Shown: positions 1-10,508, counted from the stretch's first letter. The stretch: 64,000 bases of DNA from Nymphaea colorata (GCF_008831285.2 NC_045146.1:9622972-9686971), one strand, 5' to 3'. A program made the numbers and translations. Notes: a model not told the origin generated them from the sequence alone.

Positions 1-16
1 ACAATATATTCTAACA
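1..16 (-). repeat. 3' LTR of copia D-prime, first 16 bp only
   Basis: The complement reads TGTTAGAATATATTGT, identical to the LTR start of the sister element at 22527 and 27433. The rest of this LTR lies outside the window. The PPT complement (ctccccctcaag) abuts it at 17-28. Confidence 0.9.
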
Positions 17-1261
17 CTCCCCCTCAAGCTTGGCATACATGTCAAACATGCCAAGCTTGCTAACATTTTTCTCAAATTGAGATGTACATAAAGACTTAGT
101 TAAGACATCCGCAACTTGATCTTCAGACTTCATATAGGGCAGAATCAACTCCTTTGAATCTATGCGTTCCCGTATGAAGTGACGATCGATCTCCACATGT
201 TTGGTCCTGTCGTGCATGACCGGATTGTTTGCCAAGTTAATCGCAGACTTGTTGTCACAATACATCCTCATCTTCTCTTTCATTTTAACCCCAATATCTG
301 CTAAAAGAATTTTGAGCCATAACATCTCTGTAACCCCCATAGCAACCGCCCTGTATTCAGCCTCAGCACTGGACCTGGAACAAACTTCTTGACGTTTACT
401 TCTCCATACCACAAGGTTACCTCCAAGAAATATGCAGTATCCTGTGGTAGACCTCCTAGTATCTGTGCATCCTGCCCAGTCGGCGTCAGAGTATCCTTCA
501 ATACTTAGTTGATCTTGTCGAGTGTAGAGTAGTCCTTTCCCTGGGTCATTCTTTAAGTATCCCAATACTCTTTCAGCACTTTTCCAATGACAATCAGTAG
601 GGGCATGCATAAACTGACTTAACACACCCACAGCATACGTAATATCTGGGCGAGTAAGAGTGAGATAAATAAGTTTACCAACCAGCCGCTGATACCTCCC
701 TTTTCCTTCCTCGTCCAAGATAGTCCCAGATTTGATACTTATCCTTGTGCCAGACTCCATTGGGGTAAGAAAGGGCCTGCATCTCAGTTTACCTGTCTCT
801 TTTAGAAGATCCAAAGTGTATTTTCTTTGGCTCATAACAAGCCCAGTCTCAGATCGTGCGATCTCAATCCCCAAGAAATACCTTAGTTTACCCAGATCTT
901 TGAGATCGAATTCTGCAGCTAACGTTTCTTTCATCTTCCTTTTCTCCCCCTCGTCGTCACCTGTGACAATCATATCATTAACATATACAAGTAAAAGGCT
1001 CACCAGACCATTTCTCTGCTTGATGAAGATGGTGTGATCACCATTTCCCTGTTTATACCCATTAGTCTTCATTACAACCCTTAGTCTTTCAAACCAAGCT
1101 CTAGGGGATTGCTTGAGACCATACAAAGCTTTCTTGAGATAGCAACACTTCCCGTTATGAGCATACCCAGGCAGCATGCTCATATAGACTTCTTCCTCAA
1201 GGTGACCATTCAAGAAGGCGTTCTTGACATCAAGTTGGTCCATGCTCCACTTCTTTTGCAC
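11..1261 (-). pseudogene. copia D-prime pol, C-terminal part: RT palm and RNase H
   Basis: A 416-residue open frame holding the second half of reverse transcriptase and all of RNase H. Visible blocks are [11 protein letters not shown] at the start, [15 protein letters not shown] near residue 45, the RT catalytic box near residue 94, the RNase H motif DADWAGCTDTRRST near 260 and AEAEYRAVAMG near 300, then DNKSAI and the KHVEIDRHFIRE block. The RT box reads YVNDMIVTG where copia enzymes have YVDD, so one of the two metal-binding aspartates is Asn (GAT to AAT); the sister copy keeps YVDD. The frame is separated from upstream pol by one extra T near 1262-1270. Its TAG stop lies inside the first 6 bp of the 3' LTR. 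Confidence 0.93.
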
Positions 1262-3212
1262 TGCAAAGAGCTAAGATGATCCTTACGGTCTTCAGTTTCG
1301 CCACGGGAGCAAACGTCTCAAGATAGTCAATCCCATATTTCTGGCTAAACCCTTTAGCAACAAGACGAGCTTTATAGCGTTCTACAGTGCCATCAGGTTT
1401 GTACTTCACATTAAACACCCACTTGGAGCCAACTAAGTGAGTTCCCTCCCACGTATTGTTCTTTTCCAGGGCGTCCATCTCTTCTGTCATGGCCTGTAGC
1501 CATTTAGGATCCTTCCTTGCATCTTCCACTGACCTGGGAATAACAACCATAGATAAAGAGGTAACAAAGCACTTGTAGTCTTTACTGAGTTTTGCATATG
1601 AAACAAATCTCTGAATAGGATGAGAAGTACATGACCTGGTGCCCTTGCGCAGAGCTATGGGAAGTTCTTCATTCATTGGACTTGGATCATCCGGGGAGGT
1701 CACAAGATTGGGAAGATTGGGATTGGTAACATCAACATCTTCCATCACATCCTTCTTCTTCCTGCTGTAAACCTGACCAAATAGGTGATCTCGAGACTGT
1801 TCTTCCACAGGGCCCCCCTCCATCTGACTGTCTCTGTCCTCACTGACAACGTCTTCCACACTTGGAGAACTCACCGTATAATCCAAGAAATCCATGAACT
1901 GAATCAACTGATGCGAAGAATACTCTTCCCTTCTGTCACCTAGACACTCCCCCTGAAGAGGATTCGCAGGAAAGTATGCCTCATGTTCATGAAAGGTCAT
2001 ATCCCTGGAGACATATACTCTGGAAGTGCTCGGGTCAACACACCTGTATCCTTTCTGGGTGGAGGAATATCCCAAGAAGACTGCTTGGATGGATCGAGGG
2101 TCAAGTTTCTTGAGAGTGGGACTATGATCATGGACAAAACAAACACACCCAAACACTCGAGGGGTTAAAGGCCAGGGATTCTGAGTGGGCCACAACACAG
2201 AATAAGGGCAATGACCATCCAACACACGAGTAGGCATACGGTTGACAAGGTGAGCACTAGTGAGAAGTGCGTCCCCCCAGTACCTCTTAGGGACATGACG
2301 TTGAAACATAATGGCCCGGGTAACATTTAACAAATGACGGTTTTTTCTTTCAGCCACGCCATTCCGAGGAGGGGTGTAGCTACAGGATGTTTCATGAATA
2401 ATACCCTTGCTTCGCAAGAAGTCATCAAGGGATTGGGAGTCATACTCTCGGGCATTGTCAGTACGGAAGGCCTGAACAGTGGTCTGGAATTGAGTTTCGA
2501 CAAATGCCACAAAGTTTTTGACAATGTCGGGAACTTCACTACGTTCTTTCAACAGATACACGAACGTACACCGGGAGTAGTCATCAATAAGAGTCATAAA
2601 ATAGTGAAAGCCACGACAAGTGGGTACTCCCGAAGGACCCCAAACATCAGAGTGAACCAAAGCAAAAGGACGGTTGGCTTTATTGAACGAAATAGGGTAC
2701 GAGGCCCTAACATGCTTAGACAACTGACACACTTCACAGGCGAAGGTGTCCAAAGACACAAAATGAAACATCCTAGGAAACAACTTTTTAAGCAACTGGA
2801 ATGGAAGGTGACCAACTCTCTCGTGCCAGCGCATAATGGCGGATCTGTCCTCCACGCCAGGCAACTGTCCACTAGTGGCTGAAATCAAAGCAGAAGCAAC
2901 CTGTACGGGCAGTCTGTAGAGGCCATCAATAGCCGAACCAATCCCAATCTTCTGCCCCGTCCCCAAGTCCTGCAGGAAACAACGATCAGCAGAGAAAATT
3001 AGATTACAGTTTAGCTCTTTGGTAATACTGCTGACAGATAATAAATTTACAGGAATATTGGGAACATGCAGGGCATTATGAAGACAATATTTGTTCAGTA
3101 ATGATAAACTCCCTTTTCCAGCCACAGAGATAGAAGAACCATCAGCCATAGACACACGCTGCTGCCCAGAGGTCAACTTGTACTCTTGAAACATCATAGG
3201 GTCCCCTGTCAT
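1230..3212 (-). pseudogene. copia D-prime pol, middle part: protease, integrase, RT N-terminus
   Basis: A 660-residue frame. It begins just after the protease active-site motif, which stays in the gag frame because of a 1-bp deletion (four G in the sister copy, three here). Next come the integrase zinc finger (WHERVGHLP ... CEVCQLSKH), the DDE core (HSDVWGPS, RTDNAREY, NGVAERKN), the linker and the RT N-terminus ([39 protein letters not shown]). An in-frame deletion removes about six residues between NNTWE and GTHLVG relative to the copy at 22527-27719. It ends by frameshift near 1261, where the rest of RT follows in another frame. Confidence 0.93.
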
Positions 3213-4300
3213 ATGATGAGTAGCCCACTGTCAACAATCCAATCACCGAGAGGAGAATTACCTTGGTCACTAGTAGCAACCAGGGCCTGGGCTAACTTAG
3301 CTCCCTCAGAAGTAGAAGCATCATCCTGGGTAGACAACCGACTAATGTAGGCTTGCAACTCTCTGAGTTGATCTGAGGAGAGCTTGGATTTGGCAACATT
3401 GGACGACCCTGGACTAGGCTCTGGCACAGAAGAAGCACGGCGATGAGGAGGACGACCTCGGACGAGACGCTTCTCAGGATGAAGATCCCAACAAAAATCA
3501 ACAGAATGACCCACTTTGTTGCAATGGCTGCATCGTCGAGTAGGACGCTGCCCCGTCCCTGAAGTATGGCTCACAAAGGCTGCTGGAGAACTCCCCTGAT
3601 GGGAGTCAATATGCATAATCTGGCGCCGTTGCTCCTCAGACTCAATACGGGCATACACCTCTTCGATTCCAGGAATCTCATCACAGTTAAGAATCTGGCT
3701 TCGAATGGTTTCAAACTCATCACGCAGGCCTCCAAGGAAGATAAAGGTGCGGTCCATCCATTCCTTTTCCCAATACAGGGCATGATCTACACCACATTTC
3801 CAGTCATCATTCACATGATAATCAAGTTCCTCCCATTTAGTCTTCAGGGCGGCATAGAAGGAGGCAACAGATAAATCACCCTGTTTAAGAGCATATATGC
3901 TACGTTTGATTTGATAGGCACGTAAAACACGCTTCTTATGATCATACATACGTGCAAGAACAGTCCACATATCATACGCAGTCGATTTACGCAAGATCAA
4001 AGGCTGAATATCTGCGGAAACCGAACTAATAATCCATACTTTAACCTGACTATCTTCCAACGCCCAGGTCGGCCATTGCGAATCAGTTTTAGAAGGTGCA
4101 GGCTTCTCCCCAGTGATATAGTGCAGGCGACCACGACTAGTAATCCCGATTTCTAGGGCAGCAGACCACGAGAGATAGTTATCCTTGTTCAGCCGAATGG
4201 AGGTGACATGAACAGGCAAGTTCTCACCCTTGGTATTGCTGCCCGTGTCGAGGGCATCATCAAGCTTGGGAATCACTGCGTCAGCCATCGCAATCCCCAA
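3209..4300 (-). CDS. copia D-prime gag (plus protease N-terminus)
   Basis: A 363-residue frame for the nucleocapsid/capsid precursor of a copia element, which in this class is normally fused to pol. The likely start is the second Met (MADAV), because the sister copy starts there. The N-terminal half is the copia gag domain (NYLSWSAALEIG, the WIISSV stretch, YALKQGDLSVASFYAALKTKWEELD). A CCHC zinc knuckle follows near residue 245 (CSHCNKVGHSVDFC, spacing C-x2-C-x4-H-x4-C). The frame runs to the protease motif WIVDSG and then leaves it through a 1-bp deletion, ending in four foreign residues. It is uninterrupted and longer than gag in the sister copy, which has a stop at the Trp codon after QWPT. 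Confidence 0.92.
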   Translation of the reverse strand: MGIAMADAVIPKLDDALDTGSNTKGENLPVHVTSIRLNKDNYLSWSAALEIGITSRGRLHYITGEKPAPSKTDSQWPTWALEDSQVKVWIISSVSADIQPLILRKSTAYDMWTVLARMYDHKKRVLRAYQIKRSIYALKQGDLSVASFYAALKTKWEELDYHVNDDWKCGVDHALYWEKEWMDRTFIFLGGLRDEFETIRSQILNCDEIPGIEEVYARIESEEQRRQIMHIDSHQGSSPAAFVSHTSGTGQRPTRRCSHCNKVGHSVDFCWDLHPEKRLVRGRPPHRRASSVPEPSPGSSNVAKSKLSSDQLRELQAYISRLSTQDDASTSEGAKLAQALVATSDQGNSPLGDWIVDSGLLII

Positions 4301-4712
4301 AGAAGGTCACAACCGGCGGCAGAGAGGGCACAACCCACGGCGGCGGAAACAAGACAGCCGGCGGTGGCGCAGACAAAGAGGGCAGCGGAGATAACCCAGG
4401 CGACGGCGGCATTGGGAGCAGCGACAGCGGCAGGGCAGGGCAGCGCTGGGAACGACGGACGGCAGCGGCATTCCTGGACGGCGGAAAAACGACGGCGGCG
4501 CTGGGAGTGGCGGCGGGGACGGCGCAGGGAACGACGGCAGCAAAGACGGGGACCACACCGGCGACGGCGCTGGGAACGACGGACGGCGGCGGCGTTCCTG
4601 GACGGCGTCAGCACTGGGAACAGTGTCGGCGGCGGTGCTGGAAACGGCAACGGAGGCGGCACGTGAACGGCGGAAAAAACACTACTTGCACCCCAACGAT
4701 CTCACACGCGGT
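4301..4712 (-). other. GC-rich leader of copia D-prime
   Basis: Untranslated leader between PBS and gag. It is built of degenerate GC-rich triplet runs (ccg/gcc/tcg) that keep long chance frames open on both strands. The sister element has a shorter, homologous leader at 22826-23145, so the triplet tract varies in length within the family. No conserved protein is seen. Confidence 0.7.
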
Positions 4713-4725
4713 GGCTCTGATACCA
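4713..4725 (-). promoter_or_regulatory. primer binding site of copia D-prime
   Basis: The complement reads TGGTATCAGAGCC, the standard plant LTR-retrotransposon site matching the 3' end of initiator methionine tRNA. It directly follows the LTR end. Confidence 0.9.
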
Positions 4726-5012
4726 TGTAGAAACACGAACCACAAGGAGAGAGCAGAGAAAGAACACACAATATACGTGGAAAACCTCAGAAAGAGGTAA
4801 AAAACCACGGGGAAGCTCTGACCTAGGGGCAAACCGCAACCCTAGGAGAGAGAAAATAATATTCACTTAACTCAACAATTACATGTAAGTGAAGAATATA
4901 TAGGAGGGAGAGAAAGAGTGCCGCCTAGGGTACCGAGCCCACCTCGGTATCTGTGCCCCATAGGACCGGGTCCAGATATGGACCCGGTTCCCCAATACAA
5001 TATATTCTAACA
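4726..5012 (-). repeat. 5' LTR of copia D-prime (287 bp)
   Basis: It starts TGTTAGAATA and ends TTTCTACA in element orientation. It aligns end to end with the LTRs at 22527-22812 and 27433-27719. It carries the U3 inverted repeat CCGGGTCCA/TGGACCCGG and a TATA-like ctatatatt. Confidence 0.93.
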
Positions 5013-5931
5013 AGAGGCATGAATCAACACTTCTTCATCATAATCCTAAACTTTCTTCAAAAATAAAATCTCTAACATGCGTCCCAAATCATCAATTCTA
5101 AACTCTAACATGCTCAAGCAATAATTATACATGCTCTACTATATAATATCCAATAATCTAAGCTCAAATAGGCTTTGCTCACCCCAATCTAAGCGTCCAA
5201 ACTGCTGTGATGAGCCACCTCAAGCATACAGTCGGTCCCCAAATGGTAGAAATCGTGCCAAGCCGCCACCACCAACGCCTTCTATTCACTGATACAAAGA
5301 GAATGATGCACCCTCAAACTGAAATTCCAATCCAACAGCCACTACTAAAGAGAACAAGCAAGAACGTGCTCAAGAGGAGGAGTTCGGCTAAAATATTGGT
5401 TCGATTGGGGGAGGCTGAGAACTGAGAAAGAGCACGAGAATGAGCAGGGAGAAAACGTTGACAGAGATGGGAGAAAGACAAAGGGGTAGGGGTCGAACGG
5501 TGAGGGAAGGGTCTGCGTGGGAAGGAGGAGGAGAAGAAAGAAGAGGAAGGAGGAGCAAGCGAGGGAGAAAGGTGAAGGAGGCGAGAGAAGAAGGGAAGAG
5601 AGCTCGGGCAAGGAGGAGAGGGACAGCGTGTGGGAGGAGAGAGAGCGTTGTAGAGAGGGAGGGATGCGCAGGAAAGGAGGGGAAAAACAGGCAGAGAGGG
5701 CGAGAGAGGGAGCTTACCCGCGAGCTGCTGCCGTCACCGTCACCGTCGCCTTCTTCTGCTTCGCTGAGTTTCGGTCGTGGGTGAGGGAGAGACGAAGAGG
5801 GGAAACGAGGGAGAAGAAGGAGACAAGGAAGGGGAGACGGGCTGCGGCGTCGGGGCTCCTAACGCGCTTGGAGCTCGGGTCCGGGTCTGGACCCTGACCC
5901 GACCCGTTCTGCAAAAAGGCCGAGCGTTATT
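5013..5931 (-). repeat. gypsy-type LTR family G, U3 end fragment, target of copia D-prime
   Basis: On the minus strand it begins ATAACGCTCGG near 5931 and includes GGTCC/GGACC repeats, a CT-rich tract and the ttggggtgagca block. It aligns with the first 0.9 kb of the LTRs at 45749-48602 and 57705-60800. The alignment stops abruptly at the copia LTR at 5012, so the copia inserted into this LTR and the rest is expected left of the window. Open frames in the purine-rich part are low complexity and not genes. Confidence 0.8.
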
Positions 5932-6660
5932 GTCCTTCAAGATTCCTTCAAGATGAAAAGTGATGCACTACAAAAAGGAGAAGCAAAATTATTGTCCTTT
6001 AAGATTCCTTTCGACTAGAATGTAACCCTCCTTTCAACATGGAGGAGCCACGTAAAAGCAACTAGTATGATAATTTTGTCTTCTTTCTCCCCATTCGTCT
6101 ATAAAAAGAGGAAAATATTAGTAGAAGGCATCGGTTCTCCGAGCCTTAGAACCGTCTTGGATTCTTTGAATTAAAGTATCTTGATCAGGATATTATACCC
6201 ATCATCTCTTGTATTAGCATTTGACCATTTATAATTTATCACCATCCTGGTTTTTCCCCTAACTTGTTCTGCGTGTTCATTAACAATAAATGCAGCCGAC
6301 CTATGCAGAGTGTATTAAGCCTAATTACTTTTAAATTTTATAATTCTTTGATATGGTTTCCCCTCTCTCTTTCTTCTTCAAGAAAATGTTTTATATTTGC
6401 TGTCTTAATCCTTAAGTCAGTATTTAGAATATCAGATCTGCAAGTTACTTGATTTCTTTCCCAATATTTCTGTGGGTTTTTACCTAAATTTTTGAGTTTA
6501 CATGACCTTGAAATGATATCGTCTAGTTCTGGATAACTAGAATTTCATCTGATTTGATCTAAGCAATTTTTGGTATTTAATTTCACTTTCCACAAATGTA
6601 GTTATGTTTTTTGTGTGTGGGTGTGTCAATTCATGTTTGTAGACCATCCTCATAGAAGCT

Positions 6661-6661
<1 letters not shown>
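5932..6661. other. no gene seen
   Basis: AT-rich DNA. Around 6100-6240 there is a TATA-like tataaaaag followed by a stretch resembling the R/U5 part of a copia LTR, but no partner or target duplication was found, so I do not call it. Confidence 0.4.
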
Positions 6662-6744
<83 letters not shown>

Positions 6745-6775
6745 TCTCTCTCTTTCTCTCTCTCTATCTCTCTTT
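6662..6775. repeat. (CT)n microsatellite
   Basis: About 110 bp of nearly pure CT dinucleotides with a few interruptions. Open frames through it are artefacts. Confidence 0.95.
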
Positions 6776-6820
6776 GAAGAAAGATATGGACAATGTTCTT
6801 TTTTGGTTATTAAACTGCAG

Positions 6821-6931
6821 GTGGTACCAATCCAAAGCTTGTTGGAAGATGTGGGACCAGACATGGATGTAGTTCTCTCTCCTAATTCAATCACTGCATT
6901 TGATCTCACTCTTGTTTCAGGCATAGATCTG
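6821..6931 (+). other. possible coding exon of an unidentified host gene
   Basis: A 111-bp segment open in one frame (37 codons), preceded by a good acceptor (ttattaaactgcag) and followed by a donor (ctg|gtaaca). The translation looks protein-like (VVPIQSLLEDVGPDMD ... SPNSITAFDLTLVSG) and the exon length is a multiple of three. I do not recognise the family. No adjoining exon was found, so it may be an isolated gene fragment or chance. Confidence 0.28.
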
Positions 6932-7331
6932 GTAACAAATGCAAATCCTGTCTCTCATTTTTAGGAGAAACATGCACTGGCAGGTTAAGATGAATGTTAT
7001 CTATCTTCCACGCGTACCTGTTATCACGATTTCTGCATGTTCATCATATATGATGTGTGCTTTGGTGCTATTTATTGTCTTGGAGGTAGTACCACATATT
7101 TGCTATGTATAACAATGTCTGCTTCTGATAAACATTATCATCCAATGACATTTCTGTTTTGAAAGCTAGGATTGATTCATTTGAATATAAAGCAAACTTG
7201 CACTGATGTGCTGCTCTTATATTTATTCTTTTGGCATAAAAGGTTTTTCTAAGAATTCATGAGCTGCAATCCTTTTTTATGAAGTTAAAGAACTGGAACC
7301 TTTTCCTAGTCTATGTAATTCTTGATAATAG
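6932..7331. other. no gene seen
   Basis: AT-rich non-coding sequence between the possible exon and the TRIM. No repeats or motifs recognised. Confidence 0.5.
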
Positions 7332-7766
7332 TGTAATGCCTCAAATGTTTAGTCTCGTATCGAAGATTGTGAGGAATCTTCAAGGGTTTATAAAGGGGGT
7401 CATTGATGAGAAGATTGTCCTGGTTCCTAGCCTTTTTGGAGTTGGAGCTTGGGTCCGCCGAACCAAGGGCCCAAGCCCAGGAGTGGGTTGGGTTGCTATA
7501 GTGGTATCAGAGCCGGTTCAACACTCGGACCTAGGGTCCCACACGCGCCGACGCATGTGCCTTAAGGGGGTGGATTGTAATGCCCCAAATGTTTAGTCTC
7601 GTATCGAAGATTGTGAGGAATCTTCAAGGGTTTATAAAGGGGGGTCATTGATGGAAAGATTGCTCTGGTTCCTAGCCTTTTTGGGGTTGGAGCCGGAACT
7701 GCTAGGGGGCGGGTTGGGATCCGCCGAACCAGGGGCCTGAGCCCAGGAATGGGTCGGGTTGTTATA
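7332..7766 (+). mobile_element. TRIM-type miniature LTR retrotransposon
   Basis: A complete 435-bp element with no coding capacity. LTR1 is 7332-7500 and LTR2 is 7576-7766; both start TGTAATGCC and contain TTTAGTCTCGTATCGAAG. Between them are a primer binding site at 7502 (tggtatcagagcc) and a purine-rich tract (aagggggtggat) ending at 7575. It is flanked by a perfect 5-bp duplication, aatag, at 7327-7331 and 7767-7771. LTR2 is longer through an insertion with a GC-rich ggaactgctag stretch. The LTRs end in TATA, not the usual CA. TRIMs are non-autonomous and depend on proteins of other elements. Confidence 0.88.
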
Positions 7767-7919
7767 AATAGAGTTACTAAACAGAAAAAATTGAATATTT
7801 GAAGCTAAGGTCAAAAGAGGAGTACACCATATTCTTGTGCATATCTTTTAACTACTGATCTAGCCTTATATCTTTCAAAAATTATCAAAAGGGGTGTATT
7901 CCTCAGCTTCATTGTCAAA

Positions 7920-8560
7920 GTCACCATCAAGCATGAAGGGCATATGCAGAAAAGAACAGTCAACTCGAATCTTTGGATATGCTACCATCAACACGACTTT
8001 CATTTTCAAGAGAAGTTACATTTCTAGTTACATAAAGTTTATCATTTTTCAACAGATAGCTTAGAAAGTTTATCATTTTGTTCAGTTAAAACAAAACATG
8101 TACGTCCAAAAGATCTAAGTCAATTATAGTTGGGCTTAGTTTTTAAGAGTTTATAAATAGGAGAAAGATTTTGAAGAATGAGGGAGGCATTTGGTTTGTC
8201 AAATACACTGTGATAAGGGCTGCTTCGGCTGAAAATCTTTCTTGGACATTTGTCGAAGTGAGTCATGTTCAGTGTTTTCAATAATGTATATATGATTCCT
8301 TTCAACTAACTCATTTTGTTGAGCAGTTTTGAGGCAAGATTTTAGGTATATAATGTCATTTTCTTTCAAATATTTCTTGAATCCCACTAGAAAGGTATTC
8401 TCTTCCAGTATCTGTCCTAAGCATGAAATATTAGTAAAAGTGATCTTGTATCATCTTATTGAATATTTTAAAATAGTTGATGACTTTAGCTTTTTATTTG
8501 GGGAACTATATCCAAGTTCTACTGAAATTATCAACAAGATTACATAATAAGTGATCATCT
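7920..8560 (-). pseudogene. old copia integrase relic
   Basis: Broken minus-strand reading frames resemble a copia integrase core: KSSTILKY, then KYLKENDIIYLKS, KTAQQNELVERNH, the LRQM block, and SPIYKLLKTKPNYN. Further left, KLYVTRNVTSLENES matches the post-core VTRDVTFFE-type segment. Stops and frameshifts are frequent and no LTRs remain. It is much more diverged than the elements from 9526 on. Confidence 0.6.
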
Positions 8561-9265
8561 TTTGACAATGGATGCCGGTGCCTATTGTAATATTTGGCTT
8601 TTTTTGCAAGTTAAAAATTTGATTATAGGCTGACATGTGGAGTTAGGGATAAAATGTGAATTTCATGTTGATGTAGGGGCAATTTAGAATAAATGTATGT
8701 CCAATGAGGCCTCAAATTGGCATCTTTGTGTACAGTCAAAATGTATATAAATACATATTGTTGTTAACGAATATGTCAGTAATGTTAGTATTAGATTAGG
8801 ATTATTAGAATTAGATTATGGTTTTGTTTATTTCTTTGTTGTTGTATTTGTAAAATAATTTTTTTCATTTTTATTCTTTTGTTTGGTGCATATTGTAGCT
8901 CTCTAATAGCTATTGGGATATCCAAGGGCTATATTTTCTAGCTGTTGGACATCCTAATGGCTCTTTCCTCTTCCTGTTTATTGGATTATGTGTCCCTTTT
9001 GTAAGTTTAGCTTTTTGTAGCTCTCTTTATGAATGACAAATAATATTCTTCAGAGTTTCTCCTCTCATTGTGAGGATTGCTTGTGTGTAACTGATGCAGG
9101 CTGTGTGTTGCTTGTATTCAGTTACTTTCCTGTTGAAGTGGTGAGTTATTTGCACCAACCTGAGTTTGTGTGATATACAATTCAGAATATATCACAAACC
9201 TTTCAATTATGACCTAGGGGCAAAAATGAATTTTTGATCAGAGAGGGCATTGTTAAGTTTGTACC
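8561..9265. other. no gene seen
   Basis: AT-rich sequence. The part at 8757-9190 has LTR-like texture (starts tgttaacg, has gaatgacaaataatattcttc), and could be the old LTR of relic L0, but no second copy lies in the window. Confidence 0.35.
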
Positions 9266-9525
9266 ACGAAGACTACCTACTTGTTTTTATTGCAATAAGA
9301 GAGGTCATGTGAAGTCAAAATGTTGGCATAATCCTCAGAACAAGGGAGCAATGTACGTCATGTAAAGGAGCCATGTACGTCATTGAAGCCATGTACGTCA
9401 TTGAAGGAGCCATGTACGTCATGTAAAGAAGCTCCAAAGGTGTCTAAGTCTTGTGTTTCTGATTTATCCTTCCCTAGACAGATTTCCTGTCCGCACACAC
9501 CACAACAGAATTGTATTGTTAAAAG
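9266..9525 (+). pseudogene. relic copia L0, left part: gag zinc knuckle joined to integrase
   Basis: Positions 9266-9345 encode a gag zinc knuckle (CFYCNKRGHVKSKC) close to that of element C (CFYCNKRGHVKSEC). After a short tandem repeat, 9472-9525 encode the integrase stretch RQISCPHTPQQN, which continues without loss at 27968 across the inserted element A. Protease and the integrase N-terminus that should separate these parts are missing, so L0 was already deleted or rearranged before A inserted. Confidence 0.75.
9346..9436. repeat. short tandem repeat in relic L0
   Basis: Four degenerate units around the core catgtacgtcat, alternating with tgaag and gtaaag spacers. It sits exactly at the gag/integrase junction of the relic. 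Confidence 0.75.
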
Positions 9526-9784
9526 TGTTGACGTGTTTTAATGTACGGGTCTGGGTCTGGGTCTGGACCCGGTCCAGTGTGTGCTCCTGTTTAGGCCTGT
9601 TGAGACTCTACTTGTATCTTGGTAACCCTAATTTTTGGGTGTGAATGAAATCTTAAGAGAGAGAGAGTTTGGTTGCTAATGGGCACCAGTTCCTCCTCAT
9701 CTGTGGTTTTTTCCCTCTTGTTGAGGGTTTTTCCACGTTACATCGTGTTCATCGTATTCTTTTTCTTTTTTCCGTGTTTCTACA
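9526..9784 (+). repeat. 5' LTR of copia A (259 bp)
   Basis: Starts TGTTGACGTG and ends TTTCTACA, with U3 inverted repeat GGGTC-TG-GACCC at 9559-9570. The ggtctg unit is present once more than in the 3' LTR. Confidence 0.92.
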
Positions 9785-9797
9785 TGGTATCAAAGCC
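9785..9797 (+). promoter_or_regulatory. primer binding site of copia A
   Basis: Reads tggtatcaaagcc, one base different from the initiator-tRNA site tggtatcagagcc found in B, C and D. Confidence 0.85.
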
Positions 9798-10508
9798 TAC
9801 GAGTTTGGGAATTTTCTTTGCGGTCGTGAAGTTCCGGCCCTGACCTTCCCATCACTCGCTGCTCTTGTTCCGCCGCTGACGTTGCCGTCGCCGCCACTGC
9901 CACTGCCGCCCGGCTGTATCGCCTGAGATCATTGCCCTCCCCAAACCGACGTCGGAGATTGTTGTCGCCCAAAGCTGCCCTCTGCTCCTCCACTTGGTTC
10001 TGAGTTTCTTGTTTGCGCTCGTATTGGATCACCGTTTGAGTGGTGATCGTCTCCCGCCGTGAAGTTCCGGTGGACACCGTCGACTCTTGCCAGTTTGCTG
10101 TGCGAGCTCCTTCACCATTGACTTGTGGATGACCTACCAGCGGATTTGATTGAAGGAGAACCGATTTGAGGGCCGTTTGAAGACGATCGTGCCATGTTCT
10201 GTATACTCAGTTTTTAACAGGTCTCACTAAGCCTGTTTCTGTCCGAGCTTCAATCGAGGGCTCAATCGACTGTAACTTTTGGGGGTTTTGATTCTGATCG
10301 CTTCCCAACAAACCAATCTGTCGAAGGGGAGTGAAATCGTGTCAATCGGTTATGTATTGAGTGAGATTCGACCTCAAGAAATTTGATCAGACATTGTTCT
10401 GCTTTACCACCGACCAGTCCCTGTTTCCGGTGACTTTTCCGGCGATCGGACCGTTGGATTTTGATGATTCCGGTGCCATTTGATTCCCAACATCCAGATG
10501 ATCCTCTC
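9798..10508 (+). other. leader of copia A, first part, without recognisable gag
   Basis: Together with 13783-14213 this gives more than 1.1 kb between PBS and protease, room for much of a gag. All frames are closed by frequent stops and no gag block or CCHC knuckle is seen. Fragments such as ccggtgacttttccggcgatcgg look like plant 5' UTR or captured sequence, but I cannot assign them. Insert B interrupts it at 10509. Confidence 0.6.

Larger units (their letters stand above)
1..5012 (-). mobile_element. Ty1/copia LTR retrotransposon, family D, copy D-prime (left LTR cut by window edge)
   Basis: A minus-strand copia element. Reading leftwards it has a 5' LTR (4726-5012), a primer binding site (4713-4725), a GC-rich leader, gag, protease-integrase-RT-RNase H, a polypurine tract (17-28 on the plus strand as its complement) and the first 16 bp of the 3' LTR (1-16). 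Gag-PR-IN-RT-RH order defines Ty1/copia. It is a sister copy of the plus-strand element at 22527-27719, with which its LTR and proteins align nearly throughout. The coding region is broken by two 1-bp indels, an in-frame 18-bp deletion and a catalytic RT change, so it is inactive. The right flank (agagg, 5013-5017) should be the target duplication; its left mate lies outside the window. The host DNA is a family G LTR. Confidence 0.95.

Noticed and set aside
4208-4666. Arg/Ala-rich frames at the start of copia D-prime
   Set aside because: GC-rich triplet leader of the element; frames stay open on both strands because stop codons are rare in such sequence.
5440-5940. Arg/Glu-rich frames on both strands
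   Set aside because: They lie in the purine-rich tract of a family G LTR and are not conserved as protein between copies.
8757-9190. 5' LTR of relic L0
   Set aside because: It has LTR-like texture, but there is no second copy, no PBS match and no clear end, so it is left as an unassigned stretch.
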